Shown here: positions 13,351 to 26,039 of the stretch, in pieces
Numbering within the stretch: position 1 is the first letter of the stretch
Layout of the letters: every line of letters begins with the position of its first letter
Assembly (NCBI RefSeq): GCF_030272615.1
Contig: NC_081414.1
Span: 826,488,896 to 826,552,895 of the forward strand
Reading direction: 5' to 3'
From: Cryptomeria japonica
Lineage: Eukaryota > Streptophyta > Pinopsida > Cupressales > Cupressaceae
DNA: 64,000 nucleotides
Notes under the pieces: generated by a model
The model's database searches: none
Told to the model about the DNA's origin: nothing
Seen by the model: only the letters and a program-made list of their open reading frames with translations
Made by a program: the position numbers and the translations under genes

Positions 13351-13907
13351 GGGTCATATGGTATTCTTAGGGGTCATATGGTATCCTAGGGATCCATGCA
13401 TGTATCCTAAGGGGTCATAGGACACTATATGACTCCTTAGGACACCATATGACCCATAACGACACATAAGAGGTCATATGGAGTCCTAAGGGGTCATAGG
13501 ACACCATATAACCCCTTAGCACACCATACAACCCATAATGACACCAAATGGTGTCCTAAGGGGTCATAAAACACTATATGACCTCTTAGGACACCATACG
13601 ACCTATAACAACACCATATGGAGTCCTAAAGGGTCAAATGGTGTCCTAAGGGGTTGTAGGAGACCATATGACTCCTAACAACACCATATGGTGTCTTAAG
13701 GGGTCATAAGGTGTCCTAGGGGTCATAGGACACCATATGACCCTTAGAACACAATATGACCCTTAACAACATCTAAGGGGTCATAGGACACTATATGATC
13801 CCTTAGCACACCATAGGACCTATAACGAAACCAAATAATATCCTAAGGGGTCATAGAACACCATATGACCCTTTAGGACACAATATGGTGTTGTTATGGG
13901 TCATATG
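13350..13907. repeat. 90-bp satellite, block A1
   Basis: Diverged copies of the same satellite as at 62528-64000, built from GGGGTCATATGGTGTCC and its reverse complement. It is interrupted at about 13908 by an LTR-element piece and resumes at 15936. Confidence 0.9.
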
Positions 13908-15930
13908 TGTTAGATAATTGATTAATCCCAAAGACACTAAGAGGGGGGGCGAATCAGTGTCTAATCGGTAAATGAAAGTTTTAAACTTATTTACAATTTT
14001 GTAATTGAGATTAATATGTCAGTAAGAAAACAATAATGCAGTAAAGAGAAACAAAGGAATCAACATCAATGCACACCATAACACAAATATTTTGGCGAGG
14101 AAACCCAGTAAGGGAAAAACCTTGGTGAGATTTGTGACCCAAAATATTTACTCACTGACCATATGAATAAATTTTACTTAGTACAATAGGGGCTTGCACA
14201 TGCAGGAAGGCCAACTATCTAGAGCTCACTACTCAACAACAAAAGTGGAGTCTCACTGACTACAACATCACGCTGATGAAAACATAAAAATGAACTCTTA
14301 CAACTTGCATCAAAATGCTGGATGAGTTCGTTGTTATGCTCTGTCTGATACCGGTTTTGCCTCTGCCAAAAACCCTATCAGGTATGATGTTAATGATTCT
14401 ACTTATACAGAATAGTCTTTTCTCTACTATGCTTCTTATTTTCTCCAAAATAAACACATCAAAATGCATATACAACTATTCACTATCATATCCTATCTTA
14501 TCTCATATTACCACTTACTTCTTTCTAAATGACCTACAAGAACTCATAAATATGAGTCTTTACAATACAACATGTCGGCCATACAATTATAATCTACATT
14601 ACAATTTTTTTCACATATACAATACTTATTGTCAAGTCGGCCTGGAATGCCAATATAATCTTTTGTTGGTGTAAACTAGATGCTGGTGTGAATAAGCCTT
14701 ATTGTATCTACCGGTGGTGGTAGGTGAAGTCTATGGTTGGTTGAATCTTTGGAACCTTATTGCCATCAATGACAACATCTACCTTTCTCATTTGAGTGTA
14801 TAATGCCAACAATCTCCCCCTTTGGCATTGATGGCAACAGTCATGAGAAAAATAAAAAACTGTGAATCCAAAACTGTGAGTGCTCCCCTGAGGAAATGAT
14901 CTGTTCATCTTCTGCATACTTTACTCAGTACATTTTTCTCACTATACTACTCCACCTTTGGCATAAATGATAAACGATGTCAATTTTTTTTTCTCCAAAA
15001 ATTCAAAAATTTGCTTAGAACCTTGAAGTTTGTTGTGTACAACTTGAAAAATATCTGCAAGAACTAAGTTCAGATCTTGCATGAACTTTATACTGTCGGT
15101 AATTAATGTTTTTATTTGTCTAATCATTTCAGTCAGATAATGCATTTGTTGTTCCAGTGATCTATCTCCTTGAATTGTAGCCTTTGATAGTGCATTCTGG
15201 TGAGTGATTAGATTGTCCAATCTTGGACCAAGCTTATTCTCCAACTCACTGGTTTTCATTTTCATTCTTGCCTTTTCTTTTTCAAGTTTTTCAATCTTCT
15301 CCTCATGTATAGCCATCTCATGTTCTATGACTGATGTTAGTTCCAAAGAACCAATTATGTTATCCGCAATATCATCAATTTCCTTTTGAGTTTTTATGAT
15401 CTGATCATCAATATCTTCTGTTAGTTGATGTGGTTTACAAGCTTCCTAGTATAATTCCTTATACTCCAAAATGATAGAATTTAATGTCGATAGCAGCGTA
15501 TCAATCTTTTGAGTACATTCCTTTATTGTTTTTCCAAAGAATAGCTCATTTTCTTTATCAATTTTTTCTTGAATAGTCTCCTCATTTATTTTGTCTAATG
15601 ATTGAATGTTAGCAGAAATGAATTTGGACAATGTGTCCAATTTACCTATCAAGCCAACAATATGATCTACCTTGCACTCCAGTGCAATCATCTGCAAAAT
15701 CGTTGGAGAATCATTTATAGCCTTGAATGCTAAGGCATTACACTTCGTTATTTTCTTTATAGAATCTAATAATACTTCTGTGATAGACGTTGGTCTGAAA
15801 TCCAAAATAGAAGTACTGGAAGAGGTGCTAGGCTCTACGTTATCTTTCTTCTGTTCTCCTAATTTCTTTGACCCTTCCTCTATATTATGTTCAACTATCT
15901 TAATCTCTTTCTCTTTCTTATTATCATTCT
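13908..15930 (-). mobile_element. LTR-element fragment (3' LTR and 3' internal part), pol-less family, fossil
   Basis: A probable 3' LTR spans about 13908-14811 (ends GCCAACA) and is followed by the polypurine tract at 14812-14823, so the element runs on the minus strand. The internal part (14942-15805) encodes broken, strongly helical, glutamate/lysine-rich pieces with a layout like the C-terminal part of the accessory reading frame of the element at 37605-45410. The primer site and 5' LTR are absent. It lies inside the satellite of element A, so it arrived after the satellite did. Confidence 0.75.
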
Positions 15931-15935
15931 TATGA

Positions 15936-16275
15936 CCCCTTAGGACACCATATGGTGGCGTATGGTGTCTTAAGGAGTCACATGGTGTCCTAAGGGGTCA
16001 TTAGACACCATATGACCTCTTAGGAAACAATATGACCTCTAATGACACCTAAGGGGTCATATGGTGTCCTACGGGGTCATAGAACACCATATGACTCTTT
16101 AGGACACCATACGACCCATAACAACACCATATGGAGTCCTAAGGGGTCATATGGTGTCCTAAGGGTTCATATAACACCATATGACCCATAATGACACCTA
16201 AGGGGTCATATGGAGTCCTAAGGGGTCATAAGACACCATATGACACCTTAGTACACTATACGACCCATAAATATT
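15936..16275. repeat. 90-bp satellite, block A2
   Basis: Continuation of block A1 after the LTR-element piece; same CATATGGTGTCCTAAGGGG and reverse-complement units. Confidence 0.88.
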
Positions 16276-16439
16276 ATCCAACCAATGCATCCACATGATC
16301 CAAAGAAACTAAGACGTTCATCTTCTTCAAACATTCTACTTTATATCCCATCTTCTTTAAAAAAAAGAAAAAAGAAACCCGACCACCTTTTCAATATTCT
16401 TGTCACCTCATCTATATGCAAATAAAAAGAAGATATTTT

Positions 16440-16499
16440 GGAGGGAGAGGAAGAGAGAGTGGAGGGAGGGAGGGAGAGGAAGAGAGAGAGGGCGGAGGG

Positions 16500-16540
<41 letters not shown>

Positions 16541-16551
16541 GAAGAGAATGG

Positions 16552-16608
<57 letters not shown>

Positions 16609-16760
16609 GGTATGGAGGAAGGGAGAAGGGGAGAGAGGGAGAGGGAGGGAGAGAGAGAGGGAGAGGGGGAGAGAGGGAGAGGAAGGGATGGAGAGAGAGA
16701 GAGAGAGAGAAAGAGAGGTACCTTTTACGCGCTTGGGAGGGGGAGAGAGGGAGACAATAC
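16440..16760. repeat. GA-rich arm of element A with (GA)n microsatellites
   Basis: Nearly pure purine, with (GA)n runs near 16502-16534 and 16559-16605. Mirrors the CT-rich arm. The arginine/glutamate-rich frames over it are not genes. Confidence 0.9.
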
Positions 16761-16890
16761 ACATACATATACACATATGTGTGTATATATATACTTAATG
16801 TATTATATATTATTATATACACATATATATATATATTATATATTATATGTATATACACATATTATATATACAATATCATATTATACACAC
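16760..16890. repeat. TA/CA-rich microsatellite
   Basis: Runs of ATATAT and ACATAT; simple-sequence DNA inside element A. Confidence 0.85.
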
Positions 16891-17790
16891 TCCCTGAATT
16901 TAAACAAATGTAGTGTGTACGCGTTTTTTATAGTTAACATAGAGCATATGCGCTTCTTACACCATAAGTACCCCATAAATGCTTTTTATACCATAGGTAC
17001 CCCGTACGCGCTTTTGACTATTTAGGCTTGGAAATAGATCTAGATGACAAAGCTATAGTTTGGAAGTTTTATTTCCCTCCTTTTTGACGTGTTTTATTTT
17101 ATCAACTTGGTTTCTTGACTTTGTCATCATCAAGTTTAAACTTCATCAAGTGGGTATTACAAAAATTGCCACCATATTTTAACCCATCTTCTGAGCTTTC
17201 AAACCATATAGTGTTTTTTAAATTTGAACAACAATAACATATTATTATTGAATTTCTTTTACCAATGTCTCCATAGTTCTCATAGACATACATGCACCAT
17301 TTTTTTAATAACTTTTGATATACTTATCCAAATTAAAAAAAAATTATATATTATTGTAGTTCACTTGATTCTTTATATATAAATTTTTTTTAGTGCAAGT
17401 TATGCTTCGCGCACGAACAAGTACCTAATTTTCAGAATGTGCTCGATTGGAAAAATCATAAAAAAAAATTACAAAAAAATACACATCTTCTAGTGCTCAC
17501 TCTTAACTATCTTTCTGGCAATGGATTTGTCAAAATACTAAATATAACTATGAATTTTTTGATGCACACGTCACACACTATGTTATGTTTTTCTGAAAAA
17601 ATCATGGTCTATTTTTTGTGTGCGAAGGATTTGACCCCCTTAATCTTATCCAATTTTGAAAATGTTTAGTAGTTTGGAAACTAGATTCAGATTACTACAA
17701 TATTTGTTCTTTGATTATCTTCATATCTTGAGTGGATGAATTTCAAATTTTGCCTCCAAGTTCAGGTTCACCTGATTTTAGAAAAAAAAA

Positions 17791-17838
17791 GTGTCCACTT
17801 ATACCCCCTTTTTGACCACCATCTTTGTGCACTTACCC
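17791..17838 (-). repeat. Right terminal inverted repeat of element A
   Basis: Reverse complement of the left end, with about nine extra bases (a GGGGGTAT-type stretch on the minus strand) between the outer 24 bases and the inner AAGTGGACAC. Confidence 0.9.
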
Positions 17839-18244
17839 AACTCACCATTCAAAAAGGTGACTTGACATCCATCTGATATACCTTGAAATTCTTATAAAGA
17901 GCATATGCAAGAAATAAATTTAACAACTTTAATTCTAGCTACCGAAGCAAAAGTATCCTCAAAATCAATACCTTTCATTTGTGAATATCCTTTACATACC
18001 AGTCTTGCTTTGTTTCTAACAACTTCTCCATCTTCATTTAGTTTGTTCCTGAATACCTATTTAGTACCAATTACATTCTTGTCTTTAGGTCTAGGAACAA
18101 GTTCCCATGTATTGTTCTTCTCAATCTAATTTAACTCTTCTTCCATAGCTTTTACCCAATTTTCATCTTTACAAGCTTCAACAACATCTTTAGGCTCAAT
18201 TTTGGAAATCAAACATGTCTCTTTAGCAACAATTCTTCTCCTAA

Positions 18245-19802
18245 TGGTGCAAGAGCACCTAGTTTTGAGTCCAACTTCTTCATTTTGGTGTGTTTGTTCA
18301 TAGTTGTCTTGAGATAGTAAATAAAAGTCTTCTCTTAGGTCTTCATCTATTTTTGAAATGTTTTGGTAGATTGAATGTCCTTAGGACAATGCATTTGCTC
18401 AATTTTGGCTTGTAAGCCCTTGTAAGCCTAAAATGGCATAATCTTGCATTTTGATGAAAAATGCCTTGAATAGCCTTTTTTGGCATTGGTACATGTTAAT
18501 TTAATGGTCTTTAGTCATCCTAGATGGTTTGGAGAAGAAAACAAAGCATGTAGGGCAAAAATGCACTTTCTGGCAAAAGTTGTCAAAGTTGCTTGACAAA
18601 ATTTTGCAACATTGAGCAACTTTTTGCATTTTTGAGAAAAGAGTTGGTTAGGAAACTGATGGAGAGTTAGTTGGGTCAAAAATGACATATAAATTCCCTG
18701 AGAATGAATATAATGAGGTTGTTGAATGCCTGGAGTAGATTGGAATACAAATTGGAGACCATTTTGAGTTTGACCTTGCATTTTTCAAGAATTAGAGCAA
18801 CAGTATGTACTTAATGAATTGATTGCATTTATGTTATTTTATTGTTGTTTTGTACATGTTCTTGTAGTTCTCGGGAAGCATTTTGGATAGTTTTATTGAA
18901 GGTTTGAATTGAGTTTTTAATTTTGCAAGCTCTCGGCTTGAGTAAGGGTTTGAGAGGCCCAAACATGGTTCCAACTTGAAGTCCTTTGATTTCTTCTCAA
19001 TAACCATTAGGACTCGAGCCATGGAACTTTCGTACAATGTAACTATTTTTCATTTTCCTTTGGAGGTCATTGAGAGGCCAGTGAGCATCATTTCTTAGAT
19101 GAGCTCAGTCATAGCCCGGTTAGGAAATGAATGAAATTATGCACATGCTTGCAGGGATGAGTAGGGTTGGAAGTGTAGAGTGTTTGGAATGAGAAATTGA
19201 GGTGTGGTAGAGCATATGTGTGAGTTTGGAGGTGTGGCAAAAAAAGGAAGACACCAAAACCTTAGAAAAAGATCAAAACAAGTCAAAAACCACCTAAACA
19301 CAAGCATTTCTTAGTTCCGTACCTGTACGGTCATATTGAGATTTCTCATGTCATAAATTGGAAAGTAAACCAAAAAGGGTATCATGATCATCAAAGAGTT
19401 TGTGTGGATCTTTGGGGAAATTGTGAGAAAATCCACAAAAACCGGTTAGGTAGGGCTTTAGGGTTACTAGGCCTAGAAAATAGGGAAAGGAAGGAGCAAT
19501 GGGGAAATGAATCAAAACCATACTCAAAATTAGTTGATTTCCCTTGGAGAACATCATAAACACCTACTACAACCTCTGCAATAATTTGTTAGGAGATTGA
19601 GAGTGTGAGGTTGGATTTACCCTTGTGAATCCCAACCATGCTTGAGCAACCAATGAACACACCTTGATTGGGAGAACTCCTAAAGAGTTGAGATGTATAA
19701 ATTGACTAGCAGACTAGATGAACAATGAAGGGAGCCCACTAGGACAACACTTGACTGCCCTTAGACAAGGAATTAACTCTCTTTGAGTATACCTCCCCAT
19801 CA
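18245..19802 (+). repeat. 5' LTR of Gypsy element
   Basis: Starts TGGTGCAAGAGCACC and ends CCCATCA; 1,558 bases, matched along its length by 24490-26039. Confidence 0.92.
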
Positions 19803-19805
19803 TAG

Positions 19806-19817
19806 TGGTATCAAAGC
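19806..19817 (+). other. Primer binding site of Gypsy element
   Basis: TGGTATCAAAGC, three bases after the 5' LTR; one base off the initiator tRNA-Met complement. Confidence 0.85.
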
Positions 19818-22800
19818 AACCAAGATTTAGGAAGAAGCTAGTACATGATAGACACTGAATCAGTAGGAGAGAATGGTCTAAGGATGGTGACCAATGCATA
19901 GCTATCAAAGAAGGTAGAAGACCAAGAAGAAGAAAATAGGCTCCCCAGAGAGATTACTACAATTGGAGAGCAAACTAGACGTAGTTGAAGATAAAAACTG
20001 AGAAAGTAACAATCAAGGTCAATAAGGGGAAGGGAAAATAAGTTGTAGAAGAGGATAGGACTCCGGAACGAGACCCTATTCTACCTAAAGAACCTTTCCT
20101 TAAAGCAATTAAAGCCTTAGGAAAATCCCTAGAAGGAGTGCCACTTTTTTGTAGAAAAATGGAGCCTGAGGTAGTCCAAAAATGGGTAGAGGGATTGGAG
20201 AATCACTTTGAATGTGATGGAATCAGTGAGGCACAAAAGGTGAAGGTGGCCAAGTCCAGATTGAGAGGGGAAACATTGACTGGGTGGAAATATATTCAAG
20301 AAGAGAGGCAAAATGAGGGCAAGAACCCCATAGCTACTTGGAAGGGCATGTTAACCAAGGTGAAAGAGGCATACATCCCTGAAGATTATGAGATCCAGTT
20401 GCATAAGAGGAGACAAAATTTGAGACAAAGAGACTTGGATGTGAGTAGCTACACTGATGAATTTTAGAAGTTGTGTCTGAGATCCAAGGTGGTAGAGGAT
20501 GAGAGCATCAAGGTAGCCAGATACTTAAATGGATTGAGATAGAATATTCAAGAGGAATTAAGCCTGTTATGCCCCAACGCCATGCACAAGCGCTATCAGT
20601 TGGCATTAAAGGTGTAGGAAAAGAGCAAGAAAAAACAAGAACAAAGCAATAGAGGCAAAGGTAGGGGAAGAGATGACAGAGGCCAGAGAGGTAGTTTTGG
20701 TGAAAGAAGTGTAGACCAAAGATCCCAAGGGGAATCCAAATTGGTTGAGAAAAGTAGGGATTCCAATAGCAAGAGCAGCTATAAAGGAAGGGGATCTAGC
20801 AACTCTAGTAGAGGAAGGTCTAGTGGATCAGGAAGAGGGTTCTATTTTGCCACCATGAAGTGCTACAATTGCCATCAACTTGGACACCCAACCTATAGAT
20901 TCCCTAAGAAGTCTTCTTCATCCCAAGGAGGTGAGAGGAGAGTAAATTATTCTCAAGAGGATGCAGCAAACATGAAAGCATCAGAAGTAAGTTTGGATTC
21001 AGAGCTTGGAGAGAACCTCATGATAAGGAGAGTCCTTATCAAAGAACCAGTTAAGGAGGAACCTAACCAAAGGAGATCCTTGTTTATAATAAAATGCAAG
21101 ATCATGAGAAAGGTATGTAGGGTGGTGGTGGATTCAAGATCCATAGACAACATAGTGTCAGAAGAGGTGTTGAGTAAGCTCAATTCGCCAAGAATACCAC
21201 ATAGTGATCCTTATAGAGTTACTTGGCTCAACAAAGGGCAACATGTTATTGTAAATGAACAAAATTGGGTGGAGTTCAGTATAGGAGGCTACAAAGACAA
21301 AATCTTGTGTGATATCTTGCCCATGGATGCTTGCCACCTACTCCTAGGTAGGCCATGGTAGTTTGACAGAAAGGCAATACATCATGGAGAGAAGAATGCT
21401 TATACCTTCCAAAAGGATGTAACCACCTACAAAATCCAGTCCATAGGAGACCAAGTAGAGGGTAGACTTAAAGGTCCTAATGTCCCGCTGGTTGGTGAGA
21501 AAGAGTTCATCAATACACTCAAGGAGGGAGAAGGGGTGGGGTTTGCCATTGTTGTGAATCCAAAAGAGGAAAACAAGGAGAAGAAGGTGAGCATTCCTAA
21601 AGAAGTGTAGCAGGTTCTAAATTAGTTTGAGGACATCATTACTGATGGAACACCAACTACATTGCCTCCTCAACGTACCACAAGTCATCAAATTGACTTT
21701 ATACTTGGAGCTTCTTTTCCCAATAAGGAAGCTTATAAAATGACACCGGATCAGAACAAGAAGATAGCCAAGCAAATACAAGAACTCCTAAACAATGGAC
21801 TAATTAGGAAGAGAATCAAGCCATGTGAAGTACCCACCATTTGGCTCCAAACAAGGAAGGTACTTGGACAATTTGCATTGACTCTAGAGCCATAAACCGG
21901 ATTACTATTAGATATAGATTTCCCATCCCAAGAATTGAAGACTTGATGGATTGTTTGGGAGCTGTTGAATACTTCACCAAGATAGATCTCAAGAGTGGTT
22001 ACCAACAAATTATAATAAAGGAGGGTGATGAATGGAAGACAACCTTCAAGACTACAGAAGGACTCTATGAATGTCTTGTTATACCATTCAGACTCACAAA
22101 TGCCTCTAGTGCATTCATGAGACTCACGAATGAAGTACTCAAGGACTACATTGGTAAATTTGTTGTTGTTTACTTAGATGACATCTTCATTTTTAGCAAG
22201 TTTAAAGATGAGCATCTTAAGCATATAGAAATTGTCTTGAGTAAACTATGCGATGAACAAATAACCATCAATTTGGAGAAATGTGAGATTATGAAACAAG
22301 AGTTGGTGTATCTTGGGTTTGTAGTCTCAAGAGGTGATTTGAAGATGGATACCTCTAAGGTGGAAGCCATAATCAGTTGGCCCACACCTAGGACAATAAG
22401 TGAAGTGAGAATTTTCCATGCCTTGGCTCAATTTTATAAAAAGTTCATCAGAGGGTTCAGTGAAATATGTGCACCCATGCTTGAGACAATCAAGGGAGGT
22501 ATGAGAACCAAGTTTGTATGGACAAAGGAATCGCAAAGAGGTTTTGATCTCTTAAAGACAAAGGTGGATACTCAACCAATACTTATCATAACAAGCTTTG
22601 ACAAGCTCTTCACAATTGAATGTGATGCAAGAAACATAGCGGTTGGAGCAGTTTTAAGTCAAGACAATAGACCGGTTGCCTTCTTTAGTGAGAAACTCAA
22701 TGATGCAAATAAAAGGTATTCCTCCTATGATTTGGAATTGTATGCACTTGTCCAATCTCTTAGGAAATGGAGGCATTATTTTCTGCCTAAGGAATTTGTG

Positions 22801-24489
22801 GTTTACACTGATAATCAAGCTCTTAGCTTTCTTAATTCTCAAGAAAAGTTAAACCATAGGCATATTAAATGGGTAGAGTATTTGTAGTCATATACCTTTA
22901 CCATTAAACACAAGAAAGGACAATGTAATAAGGTAGCTGATGCATTGAGTAGGAGGTTACTAATAGTGCAAGAAGTGCAACTTAAAAGCATTGGAGTGGA
23001 TAGTTTCAAGGAATTGTATGAAGAAGATGAAGACTTTGCTGCTGCCTACAAGGTTTGCCAAGGGTTTCGAAACCATTTTCATAGTGAATATGTAGATTTC
23101 ACCTTGTAAGATGGCCTTTTGTTCAAAGGAGGATAGCTATGTGTTCCTAAAGGGTCTATGAGAGAAAACTTGATGCAAGAGAAGCATAATGGATGCTTGA
23201 GTGGACATTTTGGTTTGAACAAGACTTTGGAACTTGTCCAAAGGTTCTACTTTTGGCCTAAAATGCAAAGAGATATAAGAAGATATGTGGAGAAATGTGT
23301 AGTTTTCCAAAGAGCTAAGGATACATCTTCCAATGCTAGTCTTTATCAACCTTTACCTATCTCCAACCGGCCATGGGAGTGTGTAAGTATGGACTTTGTG
23401 GTTGGTTTGCCTAAAACCAAATCAGGTTTTGATAGCATCTATGTTGTGGTAGATAGGTTTAGTAAGATGGCTCATTTTATTCCATGGAAGGTCACTCATG
23501 ATGCTAGCCACATTTCTCATTTGTCTTTCAAATAGGTTATTAGGATTCAAGGTTTACCTATCGGCATTGTGCCAGATAGGGATGCAAAGTTTATTGGTCA
23601 TTCTTGAAAAACTTTGTGGCAAAGATTAGGTACTAATTTGTCTTTCAGTTCAGCCTGTCATCCCCAAATGGATGGCCAAACTGAGGTGGTCAATAGAACA
23701 CTTTTAAATCTACTTAGATGCCTAACAAAAGAGTATGGTCAAGCTTGGGATCAGATCATCCATCAAGCTGAGTTTTCCTAGAATGATAGTGTTAATAGGT
23801 CAACCGGTAAAAGTCCTTTTGAGGTGGTGTATGACATTCATCCTAGAAGAGTTTTGGAGCTTAGAGACATGGGAAAAATGGGACAACAGAGTGGACATGA
23901 CTTGGACATGACCCAATCAATGCAAGAGGTTCATGAGCAAGTTAGGACATCCCTATTGGACACTACTCAAAAGATCAAGGACAAAGTGGATGAGAAAAGA
24001 AAAGATATCCAACTTTTTGTTGGTGACATGGTGATAGTACATTTGAATAAGGCAAGACTTTAGAAAGGTGCCCCTAGCAAGCTTCAAATGAGGAGGATAG
24101 GTCCTTGCAAAGTTTTGGCCAAGTATGGCAATAATGCATACAAGGTAGACTTATCCAGTGATATGGCTTTGTCACCCATTTTCAATGTGGCAGATTTGGT
24201 GCAATATAAGGGCACAGTTCCAACAGAAGATAGTAGAGTTTCAGAGGTCTCTCAAGCACTTTTAGACATGCCCTTACTGGATGCACCAATTCCCCAAGCT
24301 AAGAGGGTGTTAGATTCTAGAATTTTCAAGAAAACAAGGCATACCGCCTACATGGAGCACTTGGTCAAGTGGTAGCACCTTCCAGCATCAAAGGCTACTT
24401 GGATACCTGAGGCAAACTTCTCTAAGCATGGAGTTTCATTTTCTTTGCTACCTCAAGGAGTCACTTGACTTCTTTTCTTTGGGGGAGTA

Positions 24490-26039
24490 TGGTGCAGAAG
24501 GCACCTAGTTTTGAGTCCAACTTCTTCATTTTGGTGTGTTTGTTCATAGTTAGTTTGAGATGATAAATAAGAGTCTTCTCTTAGTTCCTCATCTATTTTT
24601 GAAATATTTTGGTAGGTTGAATGTCCTTAGGATAATGCATTTGCTCAATTTTGGTTTGTAAGCCCTTGTAAGCCTAAAATGGCATAATCTTGCATTTTGA
24701 TGAAAAATGCCTTGAATAGCCTTGTTTGGCATTGGGACATGTTAATGTAATGGTCTTTAGTCATCCTAGATGGTTTGGAGAAGAAAACAAAGCATGTAAG
24801 GCAAAAATACACTTTTTGGCAAAAGTTGTCAAAGTTGCTTGACAACTTTTTGCATTTTTGAGCAAAGGGTTGGTTAGGAAACCAATGGAGATTTAGGCAG
24901 GCCAAAAATGACATTTAAATGCCCTAAGAATTAATTTAATGAGGTTGTTGAACGTCTGGAGTAGATTGGAATACAAATTGGAGACCATTTTGAGTTTTAC
25001 CTTGCATTTTTCAAGAATTAGAGGAACAATCTGTACTTAATGGATTAATTGCATTTTTGTTCTTTGATTTTTGTTTTTTACATGCATTTGTAGTGCTCAG
25101 GAAGCATTTTGGTTATTTTTATTGTAGGTTTGAATTGAGTTTTCAATTTTGCAAGCTCTCGGCGCGAGTAAGGGTTTGAGAGGCCCAAACATGGTTCCAG
25201 CTTGAAGTCCTTTGAGTTCTTCTCAATAACCATCGGGACTTGAGCCATGGAACCTTTTTATAGTGTACATATTCTTAATTTTCCTTTGGAGGTCATTGAG
25301 AGGCCAATGAGCATCATTTCTTAGGCGAGTTCAGTCATAGCCCGGTTAGGAAATGAATGAAATTATGCAAGTGCTTGCAAGGATGAGCATGGTTGGAAGT
25401 GCAGAGTGTTTGGCATGAGAAAGTGAGGTGTGGAAGATCTTATGTGTGATTTTGGAGGTGTGGAAGATCAAGGAAGACACCAAACCCTTCGAAAAAGATG
25501 AAAACAAGCCAAAAACCACCTAAAATAAGCATTTCTCGGTTCTGTACCTATACAGTCATACTGAGATTTATCATGTCATAAATTGGAAAGTACTCCAAAA
25601 AGGGTATCTTGATCATCAAAGAGTTTGTGTGGGTCTTTGGGTAAATTGTGGGGAAATCCACAAAAAACGGTTAGGTAGGGCTAATTGGGGCTCTAGGGCT
25701 ACTAGGCCTAGAAAATAGGGAAAGGAAGGAGAGATGGGGAAATGAATCAAAACCATACTCAAAACCAGTTGAATTCCCTTGGAGAACATCATAAACACCG
25801 ACTACAACCTCTACAAGCATTTTTTAGGAGATTGATCTAGTGTGAGGTTGGATTTACCCTTGTGAATCCCAACCATGCTTGAGCAACCAGTGAGCACACC
25901 TTGATTGGGAGCACTCCTAGAGAGTTGAGATGTCTAAATTGACTAGTAGACCAGATGAACAATGAAGGGAGCCCACTAGGACAACACTTGACTGCCCTTA
26001 GACAAGGAATTAACTCTCTTTGAGTATACCTCCCCATCA
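24490..26039 (+). repeat. 3' LTR of Gypsy element
   Basis: Follows the purine tract CTTTGGGGGAGTA; starts TGGTGCAGAAGGCACC, ends CCCATCA. Confidence 0.92.

Larger units (their letters stand above)
11879..17838. mobile_element. TIR DNA element A, 5.96 kb, no transposase, family not recognised
   Basis: The ends are perfect inverted repeats for 24 bases, beginning GGGTAAGTGCACAAAGATGG; after a short gap the ten-base word AAGTGGACAC also matches in inverted orientation. The flanks carry AACT on both sides (11875-11878 and 17839-17842), and Copia 2 coding similarity continues across the gap, which proves an insertion with a 4-base target duplication. Inside, in order: subterminal repeats, a CT-rich arm (12350-13350), 90-bp satellite (13350-13907), an LTR-element piece (13908-15930), more satellite (15936-16275), a GA-rich arm (16440-16760), TA-rich microsatellite, and AT-rich sequence. 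No reading frame resembles a transposase, so it is non-autonomous. GGG...CCC ends with a 4-base duplication do not fit hAT (8), Mutator (about 9), Harbinger (TWA), CACTA (3) or mariner (TA). Confidence 0.88.
18245..26039 (+). mobile_element. Gypsy LTR retrotransposon, chromodomain-type, fossil with both LTRs
   Basis: 5' LTR 18245-19802, primer site 19806-19817 (TGGTATCAAAGC, one base from the initiator tRNA-Met site), gag (about 20050-20700), zinc knuckle (CYNCHQLGH near 20860), protease (about 21060-21360), RT with YLDDIFIFSK near 22170, RNase H (to about 22950), integrase (23160-24000), a chromodomain-like tail (about 24290-24470), polypurine tract (24477-24489), 3' LTR 24490-26039. The order RT-RNase H-integrase is that of Gypsy. 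Target duplication CCTAA/CCTAG (18240-18244, 26040-26044) differs at one base. It is broken at roughly ten places. The first 175 LTR bases differ by about 8% by eye, so the copy is old. It lies inside the integrase/RT border of Copia 2. Confidence 0.92.

Noticed and set aside
12289-13389. Serine/leucine-rich frames
   Set aside because: Simple CT-rich DNA in every frame; low-complexity artefacts.
16400-17025. Arginine/glutamate-rich frames on both strands
   Set aside because: GA-rich simple sequence, not genes.
11879-17838. Mutator or Harbinger identity for element A because of its GGG start
   Set aside because: Flanks give only a 4-base AACT duplication; the nine flanking bases do not match and there is no TWA site.
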